Positions 45,533-54,650 of a stretch of DNA of 64,000 bases are shown here, in pieces. Where the stretch lies: the NCBI GenBank assembly GCA_958296235.1, contig OY282457.1, forward strand, positions 699,769 through 763,768, written 5' to 3'. Position 1 is the first letter of the stretch; each line of letters begins with the position of its first letter. Source of the stretch: an uncultured Candidatus Binatia bacterium. Its GTDB lineage: Bacteria; Desulfobacterota; Binatia; Bin18. Below the pieces are notes generated by a model that was given only the letters and a program-made list of their open reading frames with translations, had not been told where the DNA came from and did no database searches. A program made the translations under genes and the position numbers.

Positions 45533-46201
45533 ATGATCCGGCCATACATGGCCTTACGAATCTTCTCTTTTCTTCTGAGCTTCTTCCTCGTTTGCCTCGC
45601 TTTCCCACCACAGAGCCGGCCAACGACTGATCTGATGGATCAGTATCTCTCCTTATCGGGCGCGTTTTCTTTCGTGCGACGGGCCCCAGAGGGAACGGTC
45701 TCAAAAAAGATCGTGCTCACCGTCTTTGAGGATTTTCTGTGTCCACATTGCTATGACGTCTTCTCCCACCTCATCCCTGCCCTCAAGCAGAAATATCCGA
45801 ATCAGCTCGACATCCACTTTCGCGCGCTCCCGCTTGTCCACGCCTCCTCTCAAATTCCGGCCCGGGCCTATGCCATCTCTCAAGCATTAGGGCTGCGTGA
45901 AGAAATGCAGCGTGCATTATTTCACGCACGCTTTGAGGAGGATATTGATACGGGCAGCCGGGACGGCATCGCCCATGTCGCCCAGCGCATCGGCCTCGAT
46001 CCTGAATTGCTCCTGAGCCAGCTCGATACAGACGGGGGGAAGGCCGAGCTTGAAGCCACCGTTGCCCTGGGGAATAGCTATCATATTGAGAGTGTGCCGA
46101 CCCTCATCATCGATGGTTGGATCCGGGTGCAGGACCTCTCTCCTCAGAACATCGAAACGATTATTGACGAGCTACTTGAGCGGAAACGGGGAGAACAGTG
46201 A
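45533..46201 (+). CDS. DsbA-family thiol:disulfide oxidoreductase
   Basis: About 222 residues. An N-terminal signal or anchor (LRIFSFLLSFFLVCLAFP) is followed by a thioredoxin-like domain with the C70-P-H-C73 active site (FEDFLCPHCYDVF), an inserted helical domain (ARAYAISQALGLREEMQRALF) and the cis-proline loop VPTLIID. C-P-H-C is the DsbA motif, so it probably oxidises or reshuffles cysteines of exported proteins in the periplasm. The start is uncertain: ATGs at 45533 and 45548 are both possible. It precedes the first MMPL transporter by 94 bases and may act on that envelope system; the DUF1302 protein at 61297 has several cysteine pairs. Confidence 0.85.
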   Translation: MIRPYMALRIFSFLLSFFLVCLAFPPQSRPTTDLMDQYLSLSGAFSFVRRAPEGTVSKKIVLTVFEDFLCPHCYDVFSHLIPALKQKYPNQLDIHFRALPLVHASSQIPARAYAISQALGLREEMQRALFHARFEEDIDTGSRDGIAHVAQRIGLDPELLLSQLDTDGGKAELEATVALGNSYHIESVPTLIIDGWIRVQDLSPQNIETIIDELLERKRGEQ

Positions 46202-46295
46202 GTCCAGAGCAGCACTGACCTTTACTATCTGGAGAGACACTCCTGTCTTCGTCAGCATCCGCCAGGACGACAGTGCAACGCAAAAAGGGAGCGAC

Positions 46296-48719
46296 ATGAG
46301 CACTGCAGAGCGCAGCTATCTATATACACTGGGGGAGCAGATTATTGCGCGGCGCAAGCTGGTTTTACTGTTCGTTACCCTCGCCACCCTGATTTTTGCC
46401 TCATTTGCTGTGCAGCTTGACCTCGTCACGCGGTTCGACGAACAACTGCCGGAGAACCACCCTTTCATCCAGGTCCATAAAACCTACGCGCCCACTTTCG
46501 GCGGAGCCAACACCATCATGCTGATGTTGGAGGTCCAGGAGGGCACCATTTTCAATCAGGCCACGTTAACCAAAATTTTCAATATGACCCAGGCACTGGA
46601 GCGGGTGTATGGCGTGAATAATGAATTGGTCAACTCCATCGCCCACCGGACCAACCGGCGCGTGATCATGAAAAGTGGCGGGATGCAGGAAGTCGAACCG
46701 GTCATGGAACGGGCGCCCGAGACCGAGGCAGAAGTCGAACGCATACGCCGCATCGTGCATTCCTCACGGAATTTATACGGCGTGCTCGTTTCGCTGGACG
46801 AAAAAGCCGCCCTGCTGAATGCCACCTTTATCGAGCAGCGGCTCGATTACCGGCGTCTGTTTGAAGAAATCCGGCGCTCTGTGGTTGAACCGTATGAAGA
46901 TGACAACACACGGATTCATATGGCCGGCCAACCCGCTCTGTACGGCTGGGTGTATTTCTACGCCAAGCAGGTCTACGTCATTTTTCTGGCAACGACGGTG
47001 CTGATGTGGCTGCTGCTGTACTGGTATTTTCACGATGTCCGCGGGGCCTTGCGACCCACCTTGACGGGTGTCATCTCGGCTATTTGGGGTCTGGGGTTTA
47101 TCAAGATGATCGGCTTCAGCCTGGACCCGCTCACCCTCGTCATTCCGTTCTTTATTACCGCCCGAGCGGTCAGTCACTCCGTCCAGATGCACGAACGCTA
47201 TTATGAGGAATACCGCAAGGCAAAAGGGCAAAAAGAACCAGCCATTATTGCCTCGTTCGCCGAACTGTTTGTGCCGACCCTGTCGGGTATCCTGACTGAT
47301 GCCCTGGGCCTGCTGGTGATCCTGTTCGTGCCCATTGTCCTCTTGCAGAAACTCGCCATTAGCGCGGCGGTGTGGATTCTCGCCATTACCGTGAGCGAAC
47401 TCTTGCTGAACCCGATCGTGTACCACTACCTGCGAGAACCCGACATTCGAGTCGTTGAGCGGCGCGAGAACGGCATCTTCAAACGGATTGTCTCGACTGC
47501 GGCGCACTTTCTCGTCTCGCCGGCGGGCAAAGGAGTGACGCTTGCCAGTTGGGCTGTTGTTTTGGGCGTCAGCGTTTACTTCTGGCAAAATCTGGTGATT
47601 GGCGACCCGACCGCGGCCACCCCGCTCCTGTACCGTGATTCTCCGCACAATACCGCCCATGCGCGCATTCAAGACACCTTTGGCGGGGTCGAGCAGCTCA
47701 TGGTTGTGGTTGAACGCAAAGAGCCAGAGAAAAAAGAAGACGCCGGCAAAAGCATGAATCCAATCGACCGATTTCGTCAGCAAAGCCAGGAGCCTTCATT
47801 GGCAACTCCTGAGGTCTTGCCCTGGATCGAACAATTTCAGCGTGCGCTCGAACGCGACCCAGCGGTCGGGTTGAGCTTCTCATTTGTGGATATTTTGTCG
47901 GTCGTAAATGGAGCCATTCATGAACAAGAGCCCAAATGGGAGGTCCTTCCCCGACGCACGAGTGAAGTCCGGCTCCTGCTCGCCTCCTACTTCTTCGGCA
48001 CCTCATTTCAGGAAAGCGCACAGGTCATTGATCACCAGTATCGCTCAGCGCCCATCCGCTTCTTTCTGACCGACCATCAGGGCGAAACCATTCGACGGGT
48101 TATTCAGCGGGCCCGCGACTATATCGATGCCCATCCCAGTGACGTCGCTCAGTTCCGGCTCGCCGGTGGCCCGATTGGCGTGTTGGCCGCTGCCAACGAA
48201 GAGTTGTTTCGGAATGATATTCTGGTCAATATTCTTGGTTTTGGCACGATCTTCCTCGTCCTCGTCATCACCTACCGCTCGGTCATGGCCGGGGTGTATA
48301 TGATTATTCCACTCCTCGTAGCCAATGCCGTGATTAACGCCTATATGGGCGCCCGCGATATTGGCATTAATATCCATACTCTGCCGGTGGTGACGGTCGG
48401 CGTCGGATTTGGCATTGACTATGCCCTGTATATTGTGAGTCGCATTATCGAAGAACATCGGCTGGGCAGGGGGCTGGATGACGCGGTCAGAACCGCCCTC
48501 GCAACATCCGGGAAAGCGGTGACCTTTACCGCCCTGACCATGCTCCTCGGTACGCTGTTCTGGACCATGTCCAGCCTCCGCTTTAGCGCCGAGATGGGGC
48601 TGCTGCTCGCGCTCTGGATGGGCGTCAGCTTCTTGGCAACCATGACGCTGTTACCCGTTCTGGTCGCGCTCTTCAAACCGCGCTTTGTCACGGCACAAGC
48701 AACCGCGGCCACGCATTGA
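46296..48719 (+). CDS. MMPL/RND family transporter, copy 1
   Basis: 807 residues. One helix at 22-41, a large periplasmic loop (about 42-225), five helices, a second helix-loop half from about 430, and five final helices: the 12-TM, two-fold layout of RND exporters. Blocks shared with the second copy at 58125 are ARAVSHSVQMHERYYEEYRK near residue 300 and TVGVGFGIDYALYIVSR near 700. It belongs to the MMPL-like branch (COG1033) that moves lipids and other hydrophobic molecules by proton motive force. The ATG at 46296 follows AAAAAGGGAG. The DUF1329 gene comes 245 bases downstream. Cargo unknown. Confidence 0.88.
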   Translation: MSTAERSYLYTLGEQIIARRKLVLLFVTLATLIFASFAVQLDLVTRFDEQLPENHPFIQVHKTYAPTFGGANTIMLMLEVQEGTIFNQATLTKIFNMTQALERVYGVNNELVNSIAHRTNRRVIMKSGGMQEVEPVMERAPETEAEVERIRRIVHSSRNLYGVLVSLDEKAALLNATFIEQRLDYRRLFEEIRRSVVEPYEDDNTRIHMAGQPALYGWVYFYAKQVYVIFLATTVLMWLLLYWYFHDVRGALRPTLTGVISAIWGLGFIKMIGFSLDPLTLVIPFFITARAVSHSVQMHERYYEEYRKAKGQKEPAIIASFAELFVPTLSGILTDALGLLVILFVPIVLLQKLAISAAVWILAITVSELLLNPIVYHYLREPDIRVVERRENGIFKRIVSTAAHFLVSPAGKGVTLASWAVVLGVSVYFWQNLVIGDPTAATPLLYRDSPHNTAHARIQDTFGGVEQLMVVVERKEPEKKEDAGKSMNPIDRFRQQSQEPSLATPEVLPWIEQFQRALERDPAVGLSFSFVDILSVVNGAIHEQEPKWEVLPRRTSEVRLLLASYFFGTSFQESAQVIDHQYRSAPIRFFLTDHQGETIRRVIQRARDYIDAHPSDVAQFRLAGGPIGVLAAANEELFRNDILVNILGFGTIFLVLVITYRSVMAGVYMIIPLLVANAVINAYMGARDIGINIHTLPVVTVGVGFGIDYALYIVSRIIEEHRLGRGLDDAVRTALATSGKAVTFTALTMLLGTLFWTMSSLRFSAEMGLLLALWMGVSFLATMTLLPVLVALFKPRFVTAQATAATH

Positions 48720-48964
48720 CCACATTGTCTTTGGAACCCTTATGGAGCAGAATCGAAAGAGGCTCTTTACCCTGGCCAGACAACGCAACCCCTCCCGGAG
48801 GATGTGGAAAAAGCCTCTTCTGAAACTATTGACGAAATATGCACGCTTATAAAGATAAAGCCGTCTGACAGAAAGGAGACAACGATGAGTCGGGCTCCCC
48901 CGTGCCGACCGAACAGTCGCCACCAGGCATTTCACAGGAATGTTCTAAAAAAAGGAGAGGTTTT

Positions 48965-50290
48965 ATGAGAACTTATTGGTGGACCAGAACGACCTGCGCA
49001 CTCACGCTTGTGGGCGCTATGGGCCTGTCAGCCCCGAGTTGGGTGGCTGCCGATGTCAACCCAGGGGACACTGTTACCAAAGACAATATGGCTGAGGCCG
49101 GTGATCTTCTTATCCCAGGTATCCAGTGGTTTGTCGAAAACGGCATGCCGATTCAGGTCGGTGAGTATAAGAAAGTCAATTTGCCGAAACTCTATGCGGA
49201 AGCGACCGAGAAATACTCCGGGCAGGTGCAACTCTCGGCAGATGGCCGTGAGATGTTTAACTACGTGGCCGGTGTGCCGTTCCCAAATATCGACCCCAAC
49301 GATCCCATGGCTGGGTCAAAGATCATGTGGAACCAGGAGCAGAAACCGGCCTATGTTGACAATGTCGGGACGGAATGGATCGTCGAACTTGTCAATGCCA
49401 GAGGCGAAATGGAGCGTATGTACGGCTCCCAGTTCTGGCGCCGGATGATGTGGACCGGTCGTCTGTACACCGACCCCAAACCGATTGTCCCCAACAACCC
49501 GCCAATGCGCTATACGGAGCAGTTTGGCCCCCTCTTTATCCCGAATGACCTGAAGGGCGCCGGCGTGCTGAACACGCGCTATCTGCCGACGAACATTCCA
49601 GACGACTCGTATATGTATCTGCCTGAGCTGCGTCGGGTGCGGCGTATCAGTGTTGCGAACCGCTCTGACGCCTTCTGGGGTACGGATATGGACCTGGATT
49701 CCCTGTGGGGCATGAATTCCAAGGTAGCGTATTGGAAGTTCCGCCTCCTGGCCGACAAGCAGATCCTGGCCCCGGTCCACATGGGCAAGTACGGAACCCG
49801 GGATGTCTGGTGTGCACAGCCGGACGGCAGAAGCGGCCCGATTGCGTTTATGCCGTGCAATATCAACTGGGAAAAGCGGAACGTCTACGTCGTTGAGGGT
49901 ATCCCGGCGGCCTACAGCCAGTATGCCTACTCCAAACGCATCTTCTATGTCGACAAAGACTTCTGGGCGCAGAATTTTTCCGAAATGTACGACAACGGTG
50001 GCGAACTGTGGAAGCTCTGGTTTAATATGTATGAGTATGGCCCGAAGCCGTATGAGGGCTATCCCACAAAACCCCTCCGGGGCGGTGCCTACAACTACAC
50101 AGATGACTGGGCCTTTACCCCGCACGGAATGATGGCCGACCTCCAGGTTGTCCACTCTACCAAGTGGGACGCGCCGTCCGGTTATGAGAAGAGAGAAGAC
50201 TGGGTCAACGAGTGGTATTTCAACGAAGCGGTCGAAATCAACACGGCCGCAGCGTTTTCGGTGAACTTCCTCATCCAAAGCGCCCGTTAA
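48965..50290 (+). CDS. DUF1329 periplasmic protein, copy 1
   Basis: 441 residues. A signal peptide (TTCALTLVGAMGLSAPSWVAA, cleaved near 29) precedes a DUF1329 domain that covers the rest: AEATEKYSGQVQLSADGREM, NYVAGVPFPNIDPNDP, DDSYMYLPELRRVRRISVANRSDAFWGTDMDLDS and YVVEGIPAAYSQYAYSKRIFYVD. From memory, this family is placed with LolA/LolB-like lipid-carrier folds, which would fit a periplasmic shuttle for a hydrophobic cargo. It is about half identical to the copy at 55386. AAAAGGAGAGG lies ahead of the ATG. It lies downstream of MMPL copy 1 and ends at a strong hairpin. Confidence 0.9.
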   Translation: MRTYWWTRTTCALTLVGAMGLSAPSWVAADVNPGDTVTKDNMAEAGDLLIPGIQWFVENGMPIQVGEYKKVNLPKLYAEATEKYSGQVQLSADGREMFNYVAGVPFPNIDPNDPMAGSKIMWNQEQKPAYVDNVGTEWIVELVNARGEMERMYGSQFWRRMMWTGRLYTDPKPIVPNNPPMRYTEQFGPLFIPNDLKGAGVLNTRYLPTNIPDDSYMYLPELRRVRRISVANRSDAFWGTDMDLDSLWGMNSKVAYWKFRLLADKQILAPVHMGKYGTRDVWCAQPDGRSGPIAFMPCNINWEKRNVYVVEGIPAAYSQYAYSKRIFYVDKDFWAQNFSEMYDNGGELWKLWFNMYEYGPKPYEGYPTKPLRGGAYNYTDDWAFTPHGMMADLQVVHSTKWDAPSGYEKREDWVNEWYFNEAVEINTAAAFSVNFLIQSAR

Positions 50291-50303
50291 CCCGACAACC
50301 ACC

Positions 50304-50331
50304 AACGGGGGAACCTGGCGGTTCCCCCGTT
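50304..50331 (+). terminator. Hairpin after DUF1329 copy 1
   Basis: AACGGGGGAACC, loop TGGC, GGTTCCCCCGTT: a perfect 12-bp stem 13 bases after the stop. It lacks a U-tract but is very stable, so it probably limits readthrough or protects the 3' end. Confidence 0.6.
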
Positions 50332-50420
50332 CACTCGTGACAGACGAACCGGCAGCTTTTTCTCTATTTCCTTTTTTGTTAGGGTGCCCGCACTTTCATT
50401 TTGCGGAGGGGGAGGGATTC

Positions 50421-50786
50421 ATGGCGAGTGATACGGAACAGACCGGAGAGGACAGCGGTCTTTCAAAAGCAGTCTGGCATTATATCAGTGTGGGGGTGCT
50501 GTGGCTTGGGTTAGTCTTCACTGGGGTCGCCTTTGAACGCCTCGGACTGACCACGTCCTACCTGACAGGCCTGCTCCCAGGTGAGGTCAACACGCTCAAG
50601 GCACAGATTAGTGAATATGAGAGTATGAATCAAAATCTGACGCACGAGAGAGACCAGGCGGTAAAAACGAGCGACACCCGTGGGCTTGAGTTGAGTAAGC
50701 TCAGACGAGTCCAGCGGGAGCTTGAAGCGGAAATTGAGGCATTAAAAGTAGCGCCCGCCGCAATGACCACACCCTCAGCATCATAG
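50421..50786 (+). CDS. Small membrane-anchored coiled-coil protein
   Basis: 121 residues. One membrane helix (about 23-41, YISVGVLWLGLVFTGVAF) is followed by a charged coiled coil from about 55 to 110 (LKAQISEYESMNQNLTHERDQ, then RRVQRELEAEIEAL). The start was moved to the ATG at 50421, which has GGAGGGGGAGGG just upstream. No family is recognised. It sits between the first DUF1329 gene and the Gld-like ABC genes and may be a structural or partner subunit of either. Confidence 0.65.
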   Translation: MASDTEQTGEDSGLSKAVWHYISVGVLWLGLVFTGVAFERLGLTTSYLTGLLPGEVNTLKAQISEYESMNQNLTHERDQAVKTSDTRGLELSKLRRVQRELEAEIEALKVAPAAMTTPSAS

Positions 50787-50868
50787 ACAAGCACGCGCAG
50801 TGAATGCGCTTCCCTTGCAGTCAGAGACGGTGAAACCGTTGGGCTGTGAGGGCCTTTGCAAGGTTTTT

Positions 50869-51825
50869 ATGATTGGAGTTCAGAACGTTACCAAATACTA
50901 TGGCCAGGTATGCGCCCTGGACGGCGTTTCCTTTTCGGTCAAAAGCGGGGAAATCGTCGGGCTGTTAGGGCCGAATGGTTCGGGTAAAACTACGCTCATG
51001 CGTATCCTGACCGGATTTTTTCCCGCCACCGAAGGGTCGGTTCACGTCGCAGGACTTGATGTGGCCACGTCTTCGCTCGAAGTCCGCAACCGTCTGGGCT
51101 ATCTGCCGGAAAGTGTTGTCCTCTACCCGGACATGTCCGTCCGTGCATTTCTGCACTTCTGCGCCCGGGTCAAGATCGATGGGACGGTACAGCGTCGCGC
51201 CAATGTTGAGCGCGTCCTCAGCGAGTGTGCCCTCGAACCGATGGCCCACCGTCAGATGGGTACGCTCTCAAAAGGCTACCGTCAGCGGGTCGGGCTCGCC
51301 CAAGCCCTGCTGGGCAAGCCCGAAGTCCTCATCCTGGACGAGCCGACGGTGGGCCTTGATCCGAACCAGGTTATCGACATCCGCGAGCTCATCAAGGGCC
51401 TGGGCGGAAAGGTCACCATCTTGCTGTCCAGCCACATCCTGCACGAGGTGGAGCTGATGTGTGAACGAGTGGTGATTATTGACAAAGGCCATATTCTTGC
51501 CGAGGACACGACCGATCGTTTAAGCGAGCGCATCCAGGGAGCGGCAAATGTGCGGGTTCGGGCAAGCGGACCGCGTCCCAGCATGCTCAACGCGCTCCGC
51601 GCGCTCAAAGAAGTCGCCCAGGTCACCGAACACGACCAGGAAGACAGTGACGGGCCGGAGGGGGCAGTTTTTACGGTTCGGTCTTCAAATCACGCTATCG
51701 CTCGGGAGATTGCCCAGACGATCATCCATAATGGCTGGGCGCTGCATGAGCTCAGACCGGTCACCCTTGACCTTGAGGCTCTTTTTGTCCGCTTGACCAG
51801 AGAGGAACAAAAGGAGGCGGCATAA
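50869..51825 (+). CDS. ABC transporter ATP-binding protein (GldA-like)
   Basis: 318 residues. Walker A GLLGPNGSGKTT at 31-42, signature LSKGYRQRVGLAQAL near 139, Walker B VLILDEPTVGLDPNQ near 156, and the switch His in LLSSHILHE. The C-terminal 90 residues form an extra domain, as in drug- and gliding-type (GldA/NatA) ATPases. It would power the permease encoded next (51922) at the inner membrane. The ATG at 50869 follows AAGG by six bases and is preferred over an upstream ATG. First gene of a compact ABC operon. Confidence 0.92.
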   Translation: MIGVQNVTKYYGQVCALDGVSFSVKSGEIVGLLGPNGSGKTTLMRILTGFFPATEGSVHVAGLDVATSSLEVRNRLGYLPESVVLYPDMSVRAFLHFCARVKIDGTVQRRANVERVLSECALEPMAHRQMGTLSKGYRQRVGLAQALLGKPEVLILDEPTVGLDPNQVIDIRELIKGLGGKVTILLSSHILHEVELMCERVVIIDKGHILAEDTTDRLSERIQGAANVRVRASGPRPSMLNALRALKEVAQVTEHDQEDSDGPEGAVFTVRSSNHAIAREIAQTIIHNGWALHELRPVTLDLEALFVRLTREEQKEAA

Positions 51826-51921
51826 ATCGCCCCAGCGCCCGTCATGTTTCAGCGTTGGAGTCCGGCGCTCAGCGTCGGCAGGCGGAGTATGGATAAGATA
51901 TCTTGATAAGAGGGTGGAACG

Positions 51922-52671
51922 ATGTTTGCGAACTTTTGGGCCGTTCTGAATAAGGAACTGCGCTCGTATTTTCTGTCGCCGTTCATTTATCTGATCTCGG
52001 CGGTCTTCCTGTTGCTGAGTGGCTATTATTTTTACTCAGACCTGGTTTTCTATGTCCAGTTCGGCTTTGGGCTGAATATCATGGAAAACTTTTGGCAGTT
52101 GATGTTCACCGACCTGCGTCTGGTCATCATGCTCACCGTTCCCTTCCTGACCATGCGTCTCTTTGCCGAAGAAAAGCGCCTCGGCACGATCGAGCTCTTA
52201 CTGACCTATCCGATGCGCGACACCGACCTCTTTTGGGGCAAATTTGTCGCGTGTGCGATCGCCACCCTGTTTATGCTGTCGTTTACCCTGATCTATCCCG
52301 TGTTGATGTCTTCCCTCCAGCCGTTTGACTGGACGCTGGTCGTACCCGGCTACGTTGGGCTGGTGATGCTCTCCCTGTCGTTTATTGCCTGTGGCCTGTT
52401 TATTTCGTCGCTCACGGATAACATCGTTGTTGCCGGTTTGGGCTCGCTTGGGACGCTGCTCTTTTTTTGGATTCTGAGCTGGAACGACGGGGCGACGCAA
52501 TTCGGGCTCATCAGCACGATTGCCTCCGTCTCCATGGTCACCCACTTCCAGAGCTTTGCCCTTGGGTTCATCGATACAAAAGAAATCACCTTCTTTTTGC
52601 TCTTTATTATCTTTTTCAGTTTTCTGACCCTTCGCTCCCTGGAAGCGCGGCAGTGGAGGGGACGCCGATGA
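51922..52671 (+). CDS. ABC-2 type permease (GldF-like)
   Basis: 249 residues with six membrane helices. NKELRSYFLSPFIYLISAVFLLLSGYYFY at the N-terminus, FLTMRLFAEEKRLGTIELLLTYPMRDTDLFWGKF and the last helix near FFLLFIIFFSFL are typical of GldF/ABC-2 permeases. It forms the channel with the ATPase at 50869. AGGGTGG precedes the ATG. Its stop overlaps the GldG-like start by 4 bases (ATGA), so the proteins are made together. Confidence 0.9.
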   Translation: MFANFWAVLNKELRSYFLSPFIYLISAVFLLLSGYYFYSDLVFYVQFGFGLNIMENFWQLMFTDLRLVIMLTVPFLTMRLFAEEKRLGTIELLLTYPMRDTDLFWGKFVACAIATLFMLSFTLIYPVLMSSLQPFDWTLVVPGYVGLVMLSLSFIACGLFISSLTDNIVVAGLGSLGTLLFFWILSWNDGATQFGLISTIASVSMVTHFQSFALGFIDTKEITFFLLFIIFFSFLTLRSLEARQWRGRR

Positions 52672-54032
52672 ATGCCAACGTTCGCAACACGATTAAACTC
52701 GTTATGGGAACCCTGGGCTTCTTCGCCCTGATTGTGGCGGTCCAGTCTCTCCTGTCCGAACGTAATCAGCGGCTTGACCTGACCCCACAGAAAAAGTTCA
52801 CACTCTCGCCACGAGCGCAACGGGTCGTGTCCGACCTGCAACGCGATGTCCAGGTCATGGCCTTTGTTCACAGTGACCGTCCGGAAAATTTCTTTATCAA
52901 GGACATGCTCAGCCGCATGGCCAACCTCTCGCCGCACTTCAACTACAGTATTGTTGACATCAATCGGAATCCTGCCCTGGCCCGAGAATACCAGGCGACC
53001 CAATACGGAACGCTGGTGTTTGAGTCGGGCGGGATACGCAAAGGGACGCTGCTGGGAAGAGGCGAGTCCGCGGCCATTGCCACCCTGCTTCAGGTCTCGC
53101 GCGCGCAGGGAGACAAAGTCATTTACTTCCTGACTGGGCATGGGGAGGCCGCCCTGCCCGATGCGTCTCCGACTCGGGGCTACAGCAAACTCCGGGGAGC
53201 CCTGGTTGATGAATTTTATGATGAGCAAACCCTCTCGCTCGGCGAGAGCGGAGCGGTTCCAGAGGATGCCACCGTGGTGGTTATCTTCGGCCCGACATCG
53301 AGTTTTCTCCCATTCGAACTCGAAGCGCTGGACGCCTATGTGCGGCGTGGGGGTGCCCTGTTTGTCCTGCTCGACCCGGACAGCTCACCCTCATTCGTCA
53401 CTTTTCTTGAGCGCTACGGCATTCACCTGCCCCCCCTCATTGCCGTCGATCCTACCAAGCGTCTCTTTGCTGGCGAGATGCTGACCTTCCGGGCTTCCGC
53501 TACCAATAAACCGCACCCGATGATCCGCTCGGTTAATGCGCCGCCTATTTTTTCACTCGCCCGCGTTGTGGAGATGGAACCGGATAGGGCACAGGGTCTG
53601 AGTGCGACCGCTATTCTTGCGACCTCGCCCCAGGGCTGGGCCAGCGCCCAGGAAAACATCCCGCGCACTGGGGTGACGACATTCGAGCAGGACCGGGACG
53701 TGCGCGGTCCTATTCCTATTGCCGGTGAAATGGCCATTCAGACCGGCGAGGCGCTCGGACGCATTGTCGTGTTCGGCGATGCGGACTTCGCCAATAATAC
53801 TTTAGTCGAACAGGGCGGCAATAAAGACCTCTTCATCAATGCCATTAATTGGCTCGCGGAAGACCAAGGGCAGATGGCAGCCAGACCGGAGACCCAACAG
53901 TCTGGTGTCAATCAACTCTTTCTCTCCTCAGATCAAATTCAGACCGTTCTTGTCACAAGCACCGTCATTATACCGGGCTTTTTCTTGCTCATCGGGGTAG
54001 GCATCTTTCTGGGGCGGAGGTATCGCGGATGA
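52668..54032 (+). CDS. GldG-like (ABC-type uncharacterised transport) protein
   Basis: 454 residues. An N-terminal membrane helix (10-30, VMGTLGFFALIVAVQSL), a large periplasmic region with LTPQKKFTLSPRAQRVVSDLQRDVQVMAF and VIYFLTGHGEA (GldG/DUF4350-like), and a C-terminal membrane helix (FFLLIGVGIFLGRR). In Bacteroidetes the related GldG works with GldA and GldF in gliding; outside that phylum the set is common with unknown cargo. The start is fixed by the ATGA overlap with the permease gene and has GGAGGGGACG upstream. Confidence 0.88.
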   Translation: MNANVRNTIKLVMGTLGFFALIVAVQSLLSERNQRLDLTPQKKFTLSPRAQRVVSDLQRDVQVMAFVHSDRPENFFIKDMLSRMANLSPHFNYSIVDINRNPALAREYQATQYGTLVFESGGIRKGTLLGRGESAAIATLLQVSRAQGDKVIYFLTGHGEAALPDASPTRGYSKLRGALVDEFYDEQTLSLGESGAVPEDATVVVIFGPTSSFLPFELEALDAYVRRGGALFVLLDPDSSPSFVTFLERYGIHLPPLIAVDPTKRLFAGEMLTFRASATNKPHPMIRSVNAPPIFSLARVVEMEPDRAQGLSATAILATSPQGWASAQENIPRTGVTTFEQDRDVRGPIPIAGEMAIQTGEALGRIVVFGDADFANNTLVEQGGNKDLFINAINWLAEDQGQMAARPETQQSGVNQLFLSSDQIQTVLVTSTVIIPGFFLLIGVGIFLGRRYRG

Positions 54033-54607
54033 CGTGGCGGCGTGTTGGCCTGTACTATCTTTTTGCTATTGTCCTCGGGGGGTATTACCTCCTTTTTGAA
54101 TGGCGTCCGGGCGGCCCGGACGCACCGATCTTTGAACGCCGTCCCGGCCAGGAGAGTACGTTTCTGGCACTCAAACGTGATACGATTCACAAACTTTCCA
54201 TCAAGCGCCAGCAGCACACCTTTGTCTCGCAACGCCGCGAGGCACAACCGGGTGAGGAGATCGCTGAGTGGCAGGTGCTTGAGCCGACCGGGGCACCGGT
54301 TACCTCTGCGCTGGTAAGCAGCTTTATCGAAAATCTCACCCCGGATAGAAAGATCCCCATCGTTCACGAGGCCCCGGAGGACTTGGCTGCGTACGGTCTG
54401 GCCCCACCCGATTCAACGGTTATCATCGAGGGCGAAGGCGAGCCCGGCACGGAAACCATCTTCATTGGAGGCTATAATCCGACAAAAACGGCTGTTTATG
54501 CCCGTAAGGATGGCTCTCCCGAAGTGGTCCTGTTGGGTTATAATGTGAAATATTATGAAGATCTGATCTTTCAGGCGGCACAGCGTGGTACAGAAGAGCG
54601 TTCCTAG
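54029..54607 (+). CDS. DUF4340 domain protein, membrane-anchored
   Basis: 192 residues. One N-terminal membrane helix (VGLYYLFAIVLGGYYLLF), then a periplasmic DUF4340-type domain: RDTIHKLSIKRQ, LSSFIENLTPDRKI-like and AAYGLAPPDSTVIIEG, FIGGYNPTKTAVYARKDG. DUF4340 genes usually follow gldG-type genes. The ATG overlaps the GldG stop by 4 bases (ATGA), so the two are coupled. It is shorter than most DUF4340 proteins, probably carrying one repeat of the domain. Function unknown; presumed accessory subunit of the ABC system. Confidence 0.85.
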   Translation: MTWRRVGLYYLFAIVLGGYYLLFEWRPGGPDAPIFERRPGQESTFLALKRDTIHKLSIKRQQHTFVSQRREAQPGEEIAEWQVLEPTGAPVTSALVSSFIENLTPDRKIPIVHEAPEDLAAYGLAPPDSTVIIEGEGEPGTETIFIGGYNPTKTAVYARKDGSPEVVLLGYNVKYYEDLIFQAAQRGTEERS

Positions 54608-54650
54608 CCGACGGCCAGTCTTCAGCCGCCGACCGAGCAAGAAGAGCCAC

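Noticed and set aside
46050-46295. N-terminal extension of MMPL copy 1 by 82 codons
   Set aside because: It overlaps the DsbA-like gene, has no family similarity, and a strong AAAAAGGGAG site precedes the ATG at 46296.
46773-47783. 336-codon minus-strand open frame
   Set aside because: Lies wholly antisense to MMPL copy 1, which has clear family motifs; the antisense peptide is rich in His, Gln and Arg without a family.
49316-50305. 329-codon minus-strand open frame
   Set aside because: Antisense to DUF1329 copy 1, and the same antisense pattern recurs over copy 2, which shows that it follows the conserved plus-strand sequence.
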